DNA of 64,000 nt from Silanimonas sp. (GCF_027531545.1 NZ_JAPZSC010000004.1:1-64000), one strand, 5' to 3'; shown: positions 40,499-50,173, numbered from the stretch's first letter. Numbers and translations: made by a program. Notes: a model not told the origin generated them from the sequence alone.

Positions 40499-40918
40499 TC
40501 AGCGCACCACGAGCACGGGCGTGCGGCAACCCGCGAGCACCTTGCTGACCGTACTGCCCAGCAGCAGGCCGGCCAAGGCGCCGTGGCCGTGCGATCCCAT
40601 CACGACCGCGTCGTACCCGCCGGCCTCCGCCTCCTCGGCCACCAGGCCTCCCGGATGGCCCACCTTCACGACTTCCCGAGCCGTGCGCCCCGCCGCGGCC
40701 AGTCGCCCGCGCGCTTCACGGAGCGCGTCGTCATGCTCATGGGCGTACTGCGCCGCCACGATCTCGGCCCCCACGGCGGCCGCGGCGCGCGGCGGCAGCG
40801 GCTGTGCAACGTGGATCAGCGTGAGCGCCGCCTGCCCGAACATGGCGGGCCGGGCGAGCACGTAGTCCAGGGCTTTCGTGCCGAAGGCGCTGCCGTCGAC
40901 AGCGATGAGGACGTTCAT
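40499..40918 (-). CDS. Universal stress protein (UspA family)
   Basis: A 139-residue single-domain Usp with NVLIAVDGS at the N-terminus. The ATP-binding signature GSHGHGALAGLLLGSTVSKV is near the C-terminus, of the G-x2-G-x9-G-S/T kind. Such proteins bind ATP and help survival under starvation or oxidative stress. An AAGGAG ribosome site lies 7-12 nt before ATG 40918; eleven in-frame upstream codons were excluded for this reason. It may be cotranscribed with aceE. Confidence 0.9.
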   Translation of the reverse strand: MNVLIAVDGSAFGTKALDYVLARPAMFGQAALTLIHVAQPLPPRAAAAVGAEIVAAQYAHEHDDALREARGRLAAAGRTAREVVKVGHPGGLVAEEAEAGGYDAVVMGSHGHGALAGLLLGSTVSKVLAGCRTPVLVVR

Positions 40919-41118
40919 GGGGGACTCCTTGTCGTTGGAAGGGGTGGTCACCAGAATGCCCTCGGGCGACGGGCCGCCATTTGGCGTCGATCAATTCCGG
41001 AACCGGCGTGCGGGGAAAGCAATCGCCGCCGTGGGTCGGTCCGGCAGGCCGCACGGGGTGCGCGATGGATGCATTCCGGCGATCATGGCCGCACCCCAGC
41101 CGCTCCCCGCCCACCCAC

Positions 41119-42066
41119 GTGCCCTCCCCCCTCGTTTCCGTCGCGCTGTGCACCTGCAACGGCGAGGCCTACATCGAAGCCCAGCTGGCGTCGGTACTCG
41201 CGCAGACCCACCGCGAGCTGGAGCTGGTGGTGGTCGACGACGTCTCCAACGACCGTACCGTCGAGATCGTCGAGGAGGCGGCGCGCCGCGACCACCGCAT
41301 CCAACTGCATCGGAACCCACGGCGCCTGGGCGTCAACGCCAACTTCGCGCGGGCCTTTGCGCTGTGCCGCGGCGACTTCATCGCGCCCTGCGACCAGGAC
41401 GACGTGTGGTCCGCACGCAAGCTCGAAACCCTGATGGCGGCGATCGGCGACGCCGACCTCGCCTACGGCGATTCCGCCGTCGTCGATGCGGAAGGCAGGC
41501 CCACGGGACTGACCCTCGGCGGGCAGCGGCGGATGGTGCGGGGCCAGGGCAATGTGGCGCTGGCGTTCGAGAACACCGTCTCCGGCCACGCCGCGCTGTT
41601 CCGGAACACCCTGCTTCCGCAGGCCCTGCCCTTCCCCGAGGGCGTCTGGTCCGACGGCTGGCTGGCCTTCGCCGCATCGCAGCGCGCGGGCGTGGTCTAC
41701 GTCGACGAAGTGATGGTCGATTTCCGCCGCCACGCTGACGCCCAGACCCGCATCGGCCATGCCCCGCGCGGCGGCGCACCGGACCGACACCAGCGTCGCG
41801 CCCGCGAGGCCCGGCAATGGCTGTCCACCTGCGCGGCGGCACTCGACGCCGCGGCGGCGCGCCCTTGGCCCTGCCGGGAGGCGGCCGGCGCGCTTTCCAA
41901 GACCCTCGACGATGCCAACGCCGGGGGGAGCACGATGCCGCTGTGGCAGGCCCTGCTGCGCCATCGGCGGGCACTCTACGGCGATGGCCCGCTCGCTGCC
42001 TTGCGGGCCCTGCGCCTTGGCGGCCGGATCCTCAGCCGCATCCGGCGGGCCCGCTCGCAGGCCTGA
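41119..42066 (+). CDS. Family 2 glycosyltransferase
   Basis: About 315 residues of a GT-A fold enzyme. The N-terminal part has VSVALCTCNGEAYIEAQLAS, VVVDDVSNDRT and a metal/nucleotide-sugar motif CDQDDVW. The C-terminal half is helical and Arg/Ala-rich. It would add a sugar to a polysaccharide or lipid acceptor. I start at GTG 41119 because it gives the compact MPSPLVSVALC opening usual for this family; ATG 41065 would add 18 residues. It is convergent with a second glycosyltransferase ending 3 nt away. Confidence 0.8.
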   Translation: MPSPLVSVALCTCNGEAYIEAQLASVLAQTHRELELVVVDDVSNDRTVEIVEEAARRDHRIQLHRNPRRLGVNANFARAFALCRGDFIAPCDQDDVWSARKLETLMAAIGDADLAYGDSAVVDAEGRPTGLTLGGQRRMVRGQGNVALAFENTVSGHAALFRNTLLPQALPFPEGVWSDGWLAFAASQRAGVVYVDEVMVDFRRHADAQTRIGHAPRGGAPDRHQRRAREARQWLSTCAAALDAAAARPWPCREAAGALSKTLDDANAGGSTMPLWQALLRHRRALYGDGPLAALRALRLGGRILSRIRRARSQA

Positions 42067-42069
42067 GCG

Positions 42070-43074
42070 TCAGAGCTTCAGGAATCGCCGCGGCACGGCC
42101 AGCTTCAACAGGCGCTCGAAGGATTTGCGCCGCAGCCCGGGATGGCGGAATCCCGCCACGATGTGCGGCCACCAGTCGCGCTTGCGACCCTCCAGCATGG
42201 CGCGACGGGCATTGGCCTCGATGCGGTACATCGCGGCGAGCTGCAGGCCGAGCGCGCGCCGAGGCTCCGGCACGGCCGCGATGCGAGCGCAGCGATCGGC
42301 GTCGTCGGCGATCTCGGCATACATCCGCAGCGTGCGCTCGTAGCGCTGGCGCTTGGCGTCGGGCCCGCCCCCGTGGGCGAACACCCAGCCATGGAGGTTC
42401 CCGGCGTGGATGCGGTAGTCGAGCCAGGGCTCGTCGAGGCAGTGCACCTCGCCGAACAGGGCCGCGCGCAGCGTGATCATGTTGTCCTCGACCATGCCCT
42501 GCAGGGGCGGCAGGTCATCGAGGACGAACCGGCGCATCGCCATCGAAGCCCCGAGCAGGCAGACGAAACTGCCGCGCTGGAGCAGCCACTGCTGGTCGGC
42601 GCGACGGAAGCCGGGGTCGCGGGTGCGGCGGGCGATGACGGCACCGGCAGCATCGATCTCGTCGACCGTCGTGCCGACGAGGGCGACGCCGGGATGGGCG
42701 TCGAAGAAAGCCAGCGCGCGGGCGACACGATCCGGATGGGAGCGGTCGTCGCCGGCTTGGAACAGCAGGATGGCGCCGGTGGCCTCGGCCGCGACCACGT
42801 TGATGTGGGCGCACAAGCCGAGGTTGGTCTCGTTTCGGCGGACCACGAACCGATGCGGCCCGCGGTACTCGCGAGCGAAGGCTTCGGCAATGGCGAAGCC
42901 CTCATCCGGCGCCGGGGAGGCATCGTCGGAGACGATGATCTCGCAGGGCACGGTCTGCGCCACCGCGCTCTCGAGGGCCTCGCGGATCGTCGCGCCCATC
43001 CGGTAGGCCAGCAGCAGGATGGACGCCCTCGGCGCCGCTGCGGCGGCGGCGACGGTGACGATCTCCCCACCCAC
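42070..43074 (-). CDS. Family 2 glycosyltransferase
   Basis: A 334-residue GT-A enzyme starting at a GTG. It shows ASILLLAYRMGATIREALESA, IIVSDDASP and the acidic motif FQAGDDRSHPDRV. It resembles rhamnosyl- or galactosyl-type transferases of cell-surface polysaccharides, but the donor cannot be assigned. The C-terminal 100 residues are basic and helical. Placed tail to tail with the 41119 transferase and just upstream of malic enzyme on the same strand (11 bp from the maeB stop), which is probably not a functional link. Confidence 0.8.
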   Translation of the reverse strand: MGGEIVTVAAAAAAPRASILLLAYRMGATIREALESAVAQTVPCEIIVSDDASPAPDEGFAIAEAFAREYRGPHRFVVRRNETNLGLCAHINVVAAEATGAILLFQAGDDRSHPDRVARALAFFDAHPGVALVGTTVDEIDAAGAVIARRTRDPGFRRADQQWLLQRGSFVCLLGASMAMRRFVLDDLPPLQGMVEDNMITLRAALFGEVHCLDEPWLDYRIHAGNLHGWVFAHGGGPDAKRQRYERTLRMYAEIADDADRCARIAAVPEPRRALGLQLAAMYRIEANARRAMLEGRKRDWWPHIVAGFRHPGLRRKSFERLLKLAVPRRFLKL

Positions 43075-43085
43075 GCCTTGCGTGC

Positions 43086-45365
43086 TCAGACCGCGCGCTC
43101 CGCGCGGATCAGCGCATCGACCGCCGCCACCGCCGTCATGTTGACGATGCGGCGGATGGTGGCCGAGGGCGTCAGCACGTGGGCCGACTTCGAGAGCCCC
43201 ATCAGGATCGGGCCGAGGCCGACACCGTCGGTCATCGCGCGGGTGATGTTGTAGGCCGCGTTCGCCGCGTCGATGTTGGCGAACACCAGCAGGTTGGCGC
43301 GGCCCTTGAGGCGCGAATTCGGGAACACGCGCTCGCGGAGCTCCTCGTTGAAGGCGAGGTCAGCGTGCATCTCGCCTTCCACTTCGAGCTTGGGCTCGCG
43401 CTCGTGGAGGATCGCCAGCGCGTCGCGCAGCTTCTGCGCGCTCGGCGCCTCGGAGCTGCCGAAGTTCGAGTGGCCCACCAGCGCCACCTTGGGCGCCACG
43501 CCGAACAGGCGCAGGCGGAAGGCCGCCTGCTGCACGCAGTCGGCGATCTGCTCGGCGCTCGGCTCGACCTGCACGTGCGTATCGGCGAAGAAGAACACGC
43601 CCTTGTCGTTCAGCACCGCCGAAAGCGCCGAGAGGCCCTTGCTGCCGTCATCGAGGCCCAGCACTTCGCGAACGTAGCGCAGCTTGCGCGCGTAGCGGCC
43701 GACGATGCCGCAGAGCATCGCATCGGCCTCGCCACGGCGGACCATCAGCGCGGCGATCACCGTGTCGCGGCCACGGACGATCGCCTTGGCGGCGGAAGGC
43801 GTGACGCCCTTTCGCTGCATGATCTGGTGGTAGAGCTGCCAGTACTCGTTGAAGCGCGGGTCGTCGTCGATGTTGGTGATCTGCACGTCCACGCCGGGGC
43901 GGATGCGCAGGCCCAGGCGCTGGATGCGGCGCTCGATGACCGCCGGGCGGCCGACGAGGATCGGAAAGGCCAAGCCTTCGTCGACCACCGTCTGCACGGC
44001 GCGCAGCACGTTCTCCTCCTCGCCTTCCGCGTACACGACGCGCTGGCGGTTGACGCGGGCGCGGTCGAACACCGGCTTCATCATCAGGCCGGTGCGGAAC
44101 ACCCACTGGCTCAGGCGGTCGCGGTACTGGGCGATGTCGACCGGGCGCGTCGCCACGCCGGAGCGCATCGCGGCCTCGGCCACGGCCGGAGCCAACGAGA
44201 CCAGCAGGCGCGGGTCGAAAGGCCGCGGGATCAGCGATTCGGCGCCGAACTGCACCGGCTCGCCGCCGTAGGCGCTGCCGAGGTCGGTGGCCTCGCGGCG
44301 GGCCAGCTCGGCGATGGCGATGACGCAGGCGCGCTTCATTTCCTCGTTGATCGTCGTGGCGCCCACATCAAGCGCGCCGCGGAAGATGTACGGGAAGCAG
44401 AGCGCGTTGTTGACCTGGTTCGGGTAGTCGCTGCGGCCGGTGGCGATGATCGCGTCCGGGCGCGCGGCCTTGGCGTCGGCCGGGTGGATCTCGGGGTTCG
44501 GATTCGCCAGCGCGAAGATGATCGGGCGCGGCGCCATCGTGGCGACCATCTCGGGCTTCAGTACGCCGCCGGCAGACAGGCCGAGGAAGACGTCGGCGCC
44601 GTTGACGATCTCGGCGAGGCTGCGGAACGGCGTCTCGCGGGCATAGCGCACCGTGCCTTCGTTGAGGTCGGTGCGGCCGGTATGCAGCACGCCGTCCTTG
44701 TCGACCACGAGGATGTTCTCGCGGCGCATGCCGAGCGCGACGAGCATGTCGAGGCAGGCGATACCGGCCGCGCCGGCGCCGCTGACCGCCAGCTTCACGT
44801 CGTGTATCTGCTTGCCGACGACGTGCAGGGCGTTGGTCATCGCCGCGCCGACGATGATCGCCGTGCCGTGCTGGTCGTCGTGGAAGACCGGGATCTTCAT
44901 CCGCTCGCGGAGCTTGCGCTCGACGATGAAGCACTCCGGCGCCTTGATGTCCTCGAGGTTGATGCCGCCGAAGGTCGGCTCCAGCGAGGCGATGATGTCG
45001 ACCAGCTTGTCCGGGTCCTTCTCGGCGACCTCGAGATCGAAGACGTCGATGCCGGCGAACTTCTGGAACAGCACGCCCTTGCCTTCCATCACCGGCTTGC
45101 CGGCCAGCGGCCCGATGTCGCCGAGGCCGAGCACGGCCGTGCCGTTGGAAATCACCGCCACGAGGTTGCCGCGGGCGGTGTAGTCGCTGGCGGTGGCCGG
45201 GTCGGCGACGATCGCCTCGCAGGCCGCGGCGACGCCGGGCGAATAGGCGAGGGACAGATCGCGCTGGGTGACCAGCGCCTTGGTCGGCATGACCTTGATC
45301 TTCCCGGCCGGGGCTTGGCGGTGGTAGTCGAGGGCGGCCTGTTTGAACGCGTCGTGTTCGGACAT
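43086..45365 (-). CDS. maeB: NADP-dependent malic enzyme with phosphotransacetylase-like domain
   Basis: A 759-residue MaeB of normal length. Residues 1-430 are malic enzyme: [19 protein letters not shown], the catalytic-Lys region [13 protein letters not shown]-like stretch, FHDDQHGTA and an NADP-binding GAGAAGIA. Residues 430-759 resemble phosphotransacetylase ([27 protein letters not shown]) and in MaeB give acetyl-CoA regulation rather than catalysis. It makes pyruvate, CO2 and NADPH from malate, feeding the PDH encoded upstream. Start ATG 45365; 13 upstream codons are Arg-rich and rejected. Confidence 0.94.
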   Translation of the reverse strand: MSEHDAFKQAALDYHRQAPAGKIKVMPTKALVTQRDLSLAYSPGVAAACEAIVADPATASDYTARGNLVAVISNGTAVLGLGDIGPLAGKPVMEGKGVLFQKFAGIDVFDLEVAEKDPDKLVDIIASLEPTFGGINLEDIKAPECFIVERKLRERMKIPVFHDDQHGTAIIVGAAMTNALHVVGKQIHDVKLAVSGAGAAGIACLDMLVALGMRRENILVVDKDGVLHTGRTDLNEGTVRYARETPFRSLAEIVNGADVFLGLSAGGVLKPEMVATMAPRPIIFALANPNPEIHPADAKAARPDAIIATGRSDYPNQVNNALCFPYIFRGALDVGATTINEEMKRACVIAIAELARREATDLGSAYGGEPVQFGAESLIPRPFDPRLLVSLAPAVAEAAMRSGVATRPVDIAQYRDRLSQWVFRTGLMMKPVFDRARVNRQRVVYAEGEEENVLRAVQTVVDEGLAFPILVGRPAVIERRIQRLGLRIRPGVDVQITNIDDDPRFNEYWQLYHQIMQRKGVTPSAAKAIVRGRDTVIAALMVRRGEADAMLCGIVGRYARKLRYVREVLGLDDGSKGLSALSAVLNDKGVFFFADTHVQVEPSAEQIADCVQQAAFRLRLFGVAPKVALVGHSNFGSSEAPSAQKLRDALAILHEREPKLEVEGEMHADLAFNEELRERVFPNSRLKGRANLLVFANIDAANAAYNITRAMTDGVGLGPILMGLSKSAHVLTPSATIRRIVNMTAVAAVDALIRAERAV

Positions 45366-45467
45366 CACTGGGGTCTTTCGAAGGCGAATCCGCATTCTAG
45401 CCACGGCTTCGTGACGGCAGCGGACGGCGGCGTATGGGCGCCAACGCCGCGGTCGTCGCGCATCCGG

Positions 45468-45634
45468 CCTAGGGGCCTCGGCTGCCTCGCCCCAGTTCGA
45501 GCTGGACTGGAAACCCGGCGGTCCGGCCGAATGCGACGTCCCTGTCGCTCGGCCGGATCGCGCATCCTGCGCGACCCTCCGGGCTTGCGCCTTGACAGCG
45601 CGCTGGGGCTCGAAATCCGCCTCAGCCCCCTAGG
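45468..45634 (+). repeat. Structured palindromic intergenic element, copy A
   Basis: Bounded by CCTAGGGG (45468-45475) and CCCCTAGG (45627-45634). Inside are a GCCCCA/TGGGGC pair, the core AAACCCGGCGGTCCGGCCGA beginning at 45511, a hairpin GTCCGGCCGA/TCGGCCGGAT with inner arms GCGAC/GTCGC, then GCGC-ATCCT-GCGC and CCC-TCC-GGG hairpins. The same order of stems occurs in three other copies. Confidence 0.75.
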
Positions 45635-45730
45635 CCCGCCGCGCGCCCTGTCCTGGCTGCGGGTTAATCGAAGAGCAAGAGCGCGGCGACGGCGTCGCGT
45701 CATGCGGAGATGCGTCGAACACGCGACATG

Positions 45731-45937
45731 CGCGAGAGGACCGAGCCCGGGCATGGCGCGAGGCGACTTGAGGAGCCCCGACGCGCCAACCAGGCGCCCG
45801 CCGCGAAGCGGTGGCGCAGGGATGCGCCATCCGGCCGAGGGTCAGGATGACCCCTTCGGCCGGACAGCCGGGTTTCCAGCCAGAAAGGTGACGGGGCGGG
45901 TCCGCCGAGCACCATGACCGAGCTCGGTCCTTTCGCG
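45731..45937 (-). repeat. Structured palindromic intergenic element, copy C
   Basis: Inverted relative to copy A. Its ends are an imperfect inverted repeat of about 30 bp (CGCGAGAGGACCGAGC from 45731 against CGCGAAAGGACCGAGC read from 45937 on the other strand). Read on the minus strand, the core hairpin is GTCCGGCCGA/TCGGCCGGAT with inner arms GGGTC/GACCC, followed by GGCGC-ATCCCT-GCGCC and CCGC-TTC-GCGG hairpins. Confidence 0.75.
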
Positions 45938-45946
45938 CCTTGGCGC

Positions 45947-47254
45947 CTACCGCCCGGCTTCCCGCGGCTCCGATTCCGCCACCCCGAACAGCCGAGGCAC
46001 GGCATCGAGGTTCTCGATGTCGACCTTGTCGAGCCGGATGGTGTTCGCGAACAGCGAAAAGGCGAGGATCCCGGCCAGACCGTTGGCGCGCTTGGCCCAG
46101 GGCGGCAGGTAGTGCGGCGGAGCGATGGCCCCGCTCTCGAAGGCCGGGGCGAGGTCGAAGACGTCCTCGAGGGTCATCTTCCCGGCGAACAGGCGATGCG
46201 TGAGGGCCAGCTTCTTCTGCCGCAGGCACCAGCGGAAGAAGGTGTGCACGCGCACCAGGCCGGCGAGGTACACGCCGTCCTTGGTGAAGGCCGCGCCACC
46301 GGTCACCGGCACGCCGCGGAACACGCGGGCCGCCGAGGCGAAGCTCTCCGGTTCGCGCTGGCCGGCGTCGAGCAAGAAGCGGAACACGTCGATGAAGTCG
46401 GCGCCGCGCAGGGCCATGTCGATGGCGAGGATGCGCAGACTGATGCGCTTCATGCGCTCGATGTCGATGTGCCCGGTGATCAGCTCGGCGAAGGTCGCCA
46501 GGCCTTCCTGGGTGGCGATGATCCGCGGCGAAGTGCGCGAAAGCGAGGCGAAATGCGGCTGCTCCCGGCCGTTGAGGGCCGTCAGCGTGTGCACGAAGGC
46601 CTCGTGCTCGCGCAGCTGGTGGATGTCGTACTCGCTGAAGGCCGCCCCGGTGCGCAGGCGGATGCGCGTCGGGCCGGCCGCGGCCTTGGCGATCAAATCG
46701 GCATCCAGCTCGACGCTGACCTTGCCGGGGCCGAAGAAGCCGTCCATGTCCTGCTGCAGGCGTTCGCGGACGATGGGCGCTTCCACCGCGTCGTCGTTGG
46801 TGTCGACGGCCCGCAACTCGGCATCGAGCTCATCGGCGATGCGGATGAAGTGCATGGCCGCGTCGACCCCGGACACGGTGCCCCCCGGCAGCGCGTCGCC
46901 CGGACGGCCGAACAGGCGGATGGAATGGTCGGTGACCGCCGCGGTGCCGACGGATTCGAGCAGCAGGGCGGCGGTGTGCCAGCTGTCGGCCGTGCGGCGG
47001 ATGTAGAGCCCCAAGGGCTGGTGCGGGTCGCAGGCCTGGGCGATCGCGCGCAGCTCGGCGCGGACCTCGGCGTGGTCCTCGGGCACGTAGTCGGGCTCGG
47101 GAAGCCGGTGCACGCCGCGGCGCCAGCGGTCGAGGAACTCGCGCTGCACCCGCTGTTTCCAGCTCACCGCCTGCAACAGGCGCAGGCGGCGCGTCGCCCG
47201 CACCATGCGGGCGTCCAGTTCGGCCAGGCTCTGCAACGCGGCGCCGTCGGGCAT
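45947..47254 (-). CDS. QEGLA-motif protein (DUF1704; flavohemoglobin-modulating family)
   Basis: A 435-residue soluble protein with the family signature ATQEGLATFAEL and the preceding LNGREQPHFASL stretch. Relatives are named flavohemoglobin expression-modulating QEGLA proteins; sequence features around HExx-like histidines and QEGLA suggest a metallopeptidase-like fold, but activity is unproven. A strong AGGAGG ribosome site lies 12 nt upstream of ATG 47254. It is divergent (88 bp) from the SpoIIE phosphatase gene. No flavohemoglobin gene is nearby. Confidence 0.82.
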   Translation of the reverse strand: MPDGAALQSLAELDARMVRATRRLRLLQAVSWKQRVQREFLDRWRRGVHRLPEPDYVPEDHAEVRAELRAIAQACDPHQPLGLYIRRTADSWHTAALLLESVGTAAVTDHSIRLFGRPGDALPGGTVSGVDAAMHFIRIADELDAELRAVDTNDDAVEAPIVRERLQQDMDGFFGPGKVSVELDADLIAKAAAGPTRIRLRTGAAFSEYDIHQLREHEAFVHTLTALNGREQPHFASLSRTSPRIIATQEGLATFAELITGHIDIERMKRISLRILAIDMALRGADFIDVFRFLLDAGQREPESFASAARVFRGVPVTGGAAFTKDGVYLAGLVRVHTFFRWCLRQKKLALTHRLFAGKMTLEDVFDLAPAFESGAIAPPHYLPPWAKRANGLAGILAFSLFANTIRLDKVDIENLDAVPRLFGVAESEPREAGR

Positions 47255-47342
47255 CGGCAGCCCTCCTAGGAAGTGCGACGGCCAGCATACCCCCGGCATC
47301 CCCCCCGTTGACCGCCACCGCCGCGCGCCGCAGCCTTGGGCC

Positions 47343-49670
47343 ATGGCCACCTCCGCCCTCGCTCCGACCGCCCGTCCGCCTTGGCGCCACAGCCTGCGCA
47401 CGCGCATCGCGCTGTGGTTCGGCCTGCTGGCCGCCGCCGTCGCGGCCGCGGGCGGGCTGGCCATCCATGCGGTCGCCGAGCGTCGCGCTCTCGAGGATGC
47501 GGAGGCCGCGGCACTTCGCGAGCTGCGTCGCGCCTCGGCGGAATTGCAGGCCCTGCTGCAGGCAGTGGAAGTCAGTGCGGGCACGCTGGCACGCAGCGAG
47601 GCCGCGGCCGGCGGTGATGCCACGCGCCTGCGCGCCCTGCTCGATGCCACGGTGCTGAGCGAGCCCAATACCGCGGGTGGCCTGGTGGCGCTGGCGCCGG
47701 CCGCCTCGCCCACGCCGGGCACGGTCTGGGCCCGCTACGTCGGCAAGCAGGGCCGGGGACTGGCGGAAACCGACCTCGCGGCGCGTGGCCTCGACGTGGA
47801 AGCGCAGCCTTGGTTCCGCGACACGCTGGCGGCGGACCAGGCGCGCTGGTCGGCGCCCTACTTCAACGACACCGCGGGTGGTCGTTGGATGATCACGTTG
47901 AACCAGCCGCTGCCGCTGGGTCCCGCCGGCGAGCGCCGCGGCATGGTCAGCCTCGACGTTCCCATCGACCGCTTCAACCAGGCGCTGGCGCCGTTCCGGA
48001 ACGACAAGCGGTTCCGCGCGGTGCTGCACAAGGGCCCGCTGTGGATCGGCGATTCCGACTGGCTCTCCATCGGCACCCCGCCGCCCAGCGCCACCGCGCT
48101 CGACGAGCATCGTGGTGCCCTGCAAGGCGTGGACGCAGGCCTCGCAATGCGCCCGCTCGGCCCGGGGCTGCGCGGCGTCCATGAGGCGCTCGGCGATGGC
48201 TGGGGCTTGATGGTGCTGATGGACGAGGACACCGTGCTGGCGCCCCTTCGCGAGACGGCGTGGCGCTTCGTCGGCGGGACGCTGGTGGTGATCGCGCTGC
48301 TCGCCTTGCTCAGCAATGCGCTGGCCCGGAGCGTCACCCGGCCGATGGTGCAGTTGGGCCACGCGGCGCAGCGGCTGGCGCAGGACGGCTTCGAGATGCC
48401 GACGCTCCTGCTGGTGCGGAAGGACGAGGTCGGCCAGCTGGCCCGCGTGCTGGACAGCGCCGATTCCGCGCTGCGCCAGCAGCTGGCGCACTCGCAGCGG
48501 ATGGCGCAGGAGCAGCAGAAGCTCGACAGCGAACTGCGCCTCGCCCACGACCTGCAGCAGTCGATGCTGCCGCCAGCCACCGCGGTCGACGTGCAGGAAG
48601 GCCATCTCGACATCCACGCCGTGCTGAAGCCGGCGAAGAGCGTGGGCGGCGACTTCTACGCCTTCCACCCGCGCGACGACGGGATGCTGTGGTTCGGCAT
48701 CGGCGACATCAGCGACAAGGGCGTGCCCGCCGCGCTCTTCATGGCGCGCACGGTCGCGGTGCTGGAGGCCACGGCCCGCAGCACCGACTCCCCGGCCCTG
48801 ATGCTGGCTCGGGCCGCGCCGCGGCTGGCCGAAGGCAACGACAGCTGCATGTTCGCGACAGCCCTGTGCGGGCTCGTCGACCCCCACACCGGCATGTTCG
48901 AGCTGGCGAGTTCCGGCCACGAACTGCCCTTCATCGTCCGCGCCGACGGCCGCATCGAGCTGTTCGAGATGGAAACCGGCGCCCCGCTCGGCATCGACCC
49001 CGACGCCTACGGCGAGGGCTATGCCGGCATGCTGGCGCCGGGCGACGTGCTGTTCTGCTTCACCGACGGCGTTACCGAGGCGCGCAGCCGCGGTGGCGAG
49101 CTCTTCGGCGAAGCGCGACTGCGCGACGCGCTGAAGCCCGGTCGGAACGCCGAGCAGGTGGTGGCCGACGTGGTCGCCGCCGTCGAGGCCTTCGCGGCCG
49201 GTGCCGAGCCCGCCGACGACATCACCGTGCTGGCGGTCGGGCTGGTGGCCCCCGAGAAACCTGCCAACGACCCCCTGCACTTCTCGATCTGGCCTTCGGG
49301 CCTCCGGGCGATGAACCGCGCCATCGACGAATGCCTGGGCAGCCACGGCATCGACACCGAGGGGCAGTCGGACGTCCGCCTGGTGCTGGAGGAACTCGTC
49401 GCCAACGCCATCGACCATGGCGGGGCCGTCGAATGCACGGTCGACCTGTCGTTCACCGAGCGCACGATGACGCTCCGGATCATCGACGATGGCAACGCCT
49501 TCAATCCGCTCGACGCCCCGGACCTCGAGCTGGACCCCGACGACCTCGACCGCCCGATCGGCGGCCTCGGCCTGCACCTGATCAAGACCATGAGCCTCGA
49601 CGCGGTCTACGCGCGCGAGGATGACCGCAACCGACTCACCCTCGTCCTGCCAAGGAATCCGCCGAAATGA
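47343..49670 (+). CDS. Membrane SpoIIE-type phosphatase with fused anti-sigma-type kinase domain
   Basis: A 775-residue sensor protein. It has one N-terminal helix (about 23-42), a periplasmic Cache-like domain (FRDTLAADQARWSAPYFND), a second helix (about 305-322) and a HAMP region. A PP2C/SpoIIE phosphatase follows with metal aspartates in KSVGGDFYAF, GIGDISDKGVPAA and ADDITVLAVG. The C-terminal 130 residues form a GHKL ATPase like RsbW/SpoIIAB (LVLEELVANAIDHGG, DDGNAFNP, GGLGLHLIK). Phosphatase and kinase for a STAS antagonist are thus on one chain. Its stop overlaps the STAS gene start, its obvious partner. Confidence 0.9.
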   Translation: MATSALAPTARPPWRHSLRTRIALWFGLLAAAVAAAGGLAIHAVAERRALEDAEAAALRELRRASAELQALLQAVEVSAGTLARSEAAAGGDATRLRALLDATVLSEPNTAGGLVALAPAASPTPGTVWARYVGKQGRGLAETDLAARGLDVEAQPWFRDTLAADQARWSAPYFNDTAGGRWMITLNQPLPLGPAGERRGMVSLDVPIDRFNQALAPFRNDKRFRAVLHKGPLWIGDSDWLSIGTPPPSATALDEHRGALQGVDAGLAMRPLGPGLRGVHEALGDGWGLMVLMDEDTVLAPLRETAWRFVGGTLVVIALLALLSNALARSVTRPMVQLGHAAQRLAQDGFEMPTLLLVRKDEVGQLARVLDSADSALRQQLAHSQRMAQEQQKLDSELRLAHDLQQSMLPPATAVDVQEGHLDIHAVLKPAKSVGGDFYAFHPRDDGMLWFGIGDISDKGVPAALFMARTVAVLEATARSTDSPALMLARAAPRLAEGNDSCMFATALCGLVDPHTGMFELASSGHELPFIVRADGRIELFEMETGAPLGIDPDAYGEGYAGMLAPGDVLFCFTDGVTEARSRGGELFGEARLRDALKPGRNAEQVVADVVAAVEAFAAGAEPADDITVLAVGLVAPEKPANDPLHFSIWPSGLRAMNRAIDECLGSHGIDTEGQSDVRLVLEELVANAIDHGGAVECTVDLSFTERTMTLRIIDDGNAFNPLDAPDLELDPDDLDRPIGGLGLHLIKTMSLDAVYAREDDRNRLTLVLPRNPPK

Positions 49671-50053
49671 CCGACGACCTCCGCATCGCCATCGAGGGCA
49701 GCGGCCCGAAGCGCACCTGCCGCCTCGCCGGCCACCTGGACACCCACACCTACCAGCGCGCCGACAGCGAACTGGAACCGGTGCTGGCCGACCCTTCGGT
49801 CAACCTTCTGGTCCTCGATCTGTCGGACCTCGAGTACATCAGCTCCGCCGGCCTGCGAACGGTGTTCCGCGCCCGCAAGAGCCTCGGCAGCCGCGGCGGC
49901 AAGGTGCTGGTGGCGAACCCCCAGCCGCAAATCCGCAAGGTCTTCGACCTGGTGAAGGCCGTGCCGTTCTCGGAGATCTTCAGCTCCACCGCCGAGGCCG
50001 ACGCCTACCTCGACGCCATGCAGAAGCGCGTGCTTTCCGGCGACGACGAGTAA
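49667..50053 (+). CDS. STAS-domain anti-sigma factor antagonist
   Basis: A 128-residue SpoIIAA/RsbV-like STAS protein. The regulatory segment reads LDLSDLEYISSAGLR; Ser60 is the expected phosphorylation site. It would be phosphorylated by the kinase domain and dephosphorylated by the SpoIIE domain of the preceding protein, with which it overlaps by 4 nt (ATGA). The downstream output (sigma factor, diguanylate cyclase or other) is not encoded nearby. Confidence 0.9.
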   Translation: MTDDLRIAIEGSGPKRTCRLAGHLDTHTYQRADSELEPVLADPSVNLLVLDLSDLEYISSAGLRTVFRARKSLGSRGGKVLVANPQPQIRKVFDLVKAVPFSEIFSSTAEADAYLDAMQKRVLSGDDE

Positions 50054-50173
50054 GGGCCCTCACGGCCCTGGGGCCGCCGTCAGAGCGCGGGAACGCCGAA
50101 GGCGTGTGCATGGCGTGAGGAATACGCGTCGACAGGCTTCAGGGACTTGTCGCGGGCCTTGGCGCCGAGCATC

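Larger units (their letters stand above)
45366..45946. other. Gene-free stretch holding two structured repeats
   Basis: No credible coding region. It contains the maeB 5-prime region, a plus-orientation structured repeat (45468-45634), a 96-bp spacer, and a minus-orientation copy (45731-45937) that ends 9 bp before the stop of the QEGLA gene. Short open frames across it are made of the repeat and are Arg/Pro-rich translation artefacts. Confidence 0.7.

Noticed and set aside
45630-46229. Short proteins predicted in the repeat region (Arg/Pro-rich, for example with GASLRHRFAA)
   Set aside because: They are translations of structured repeats C and D and appear in both places only because the DNA is repeated.
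46830-49577. A 915-codon minus-strand frame under the SpoIIE phosphatase
   Set aside because: Antisense to a protein with complete phosphatase and kinase motifs; no ribosome site or recognisable fold.
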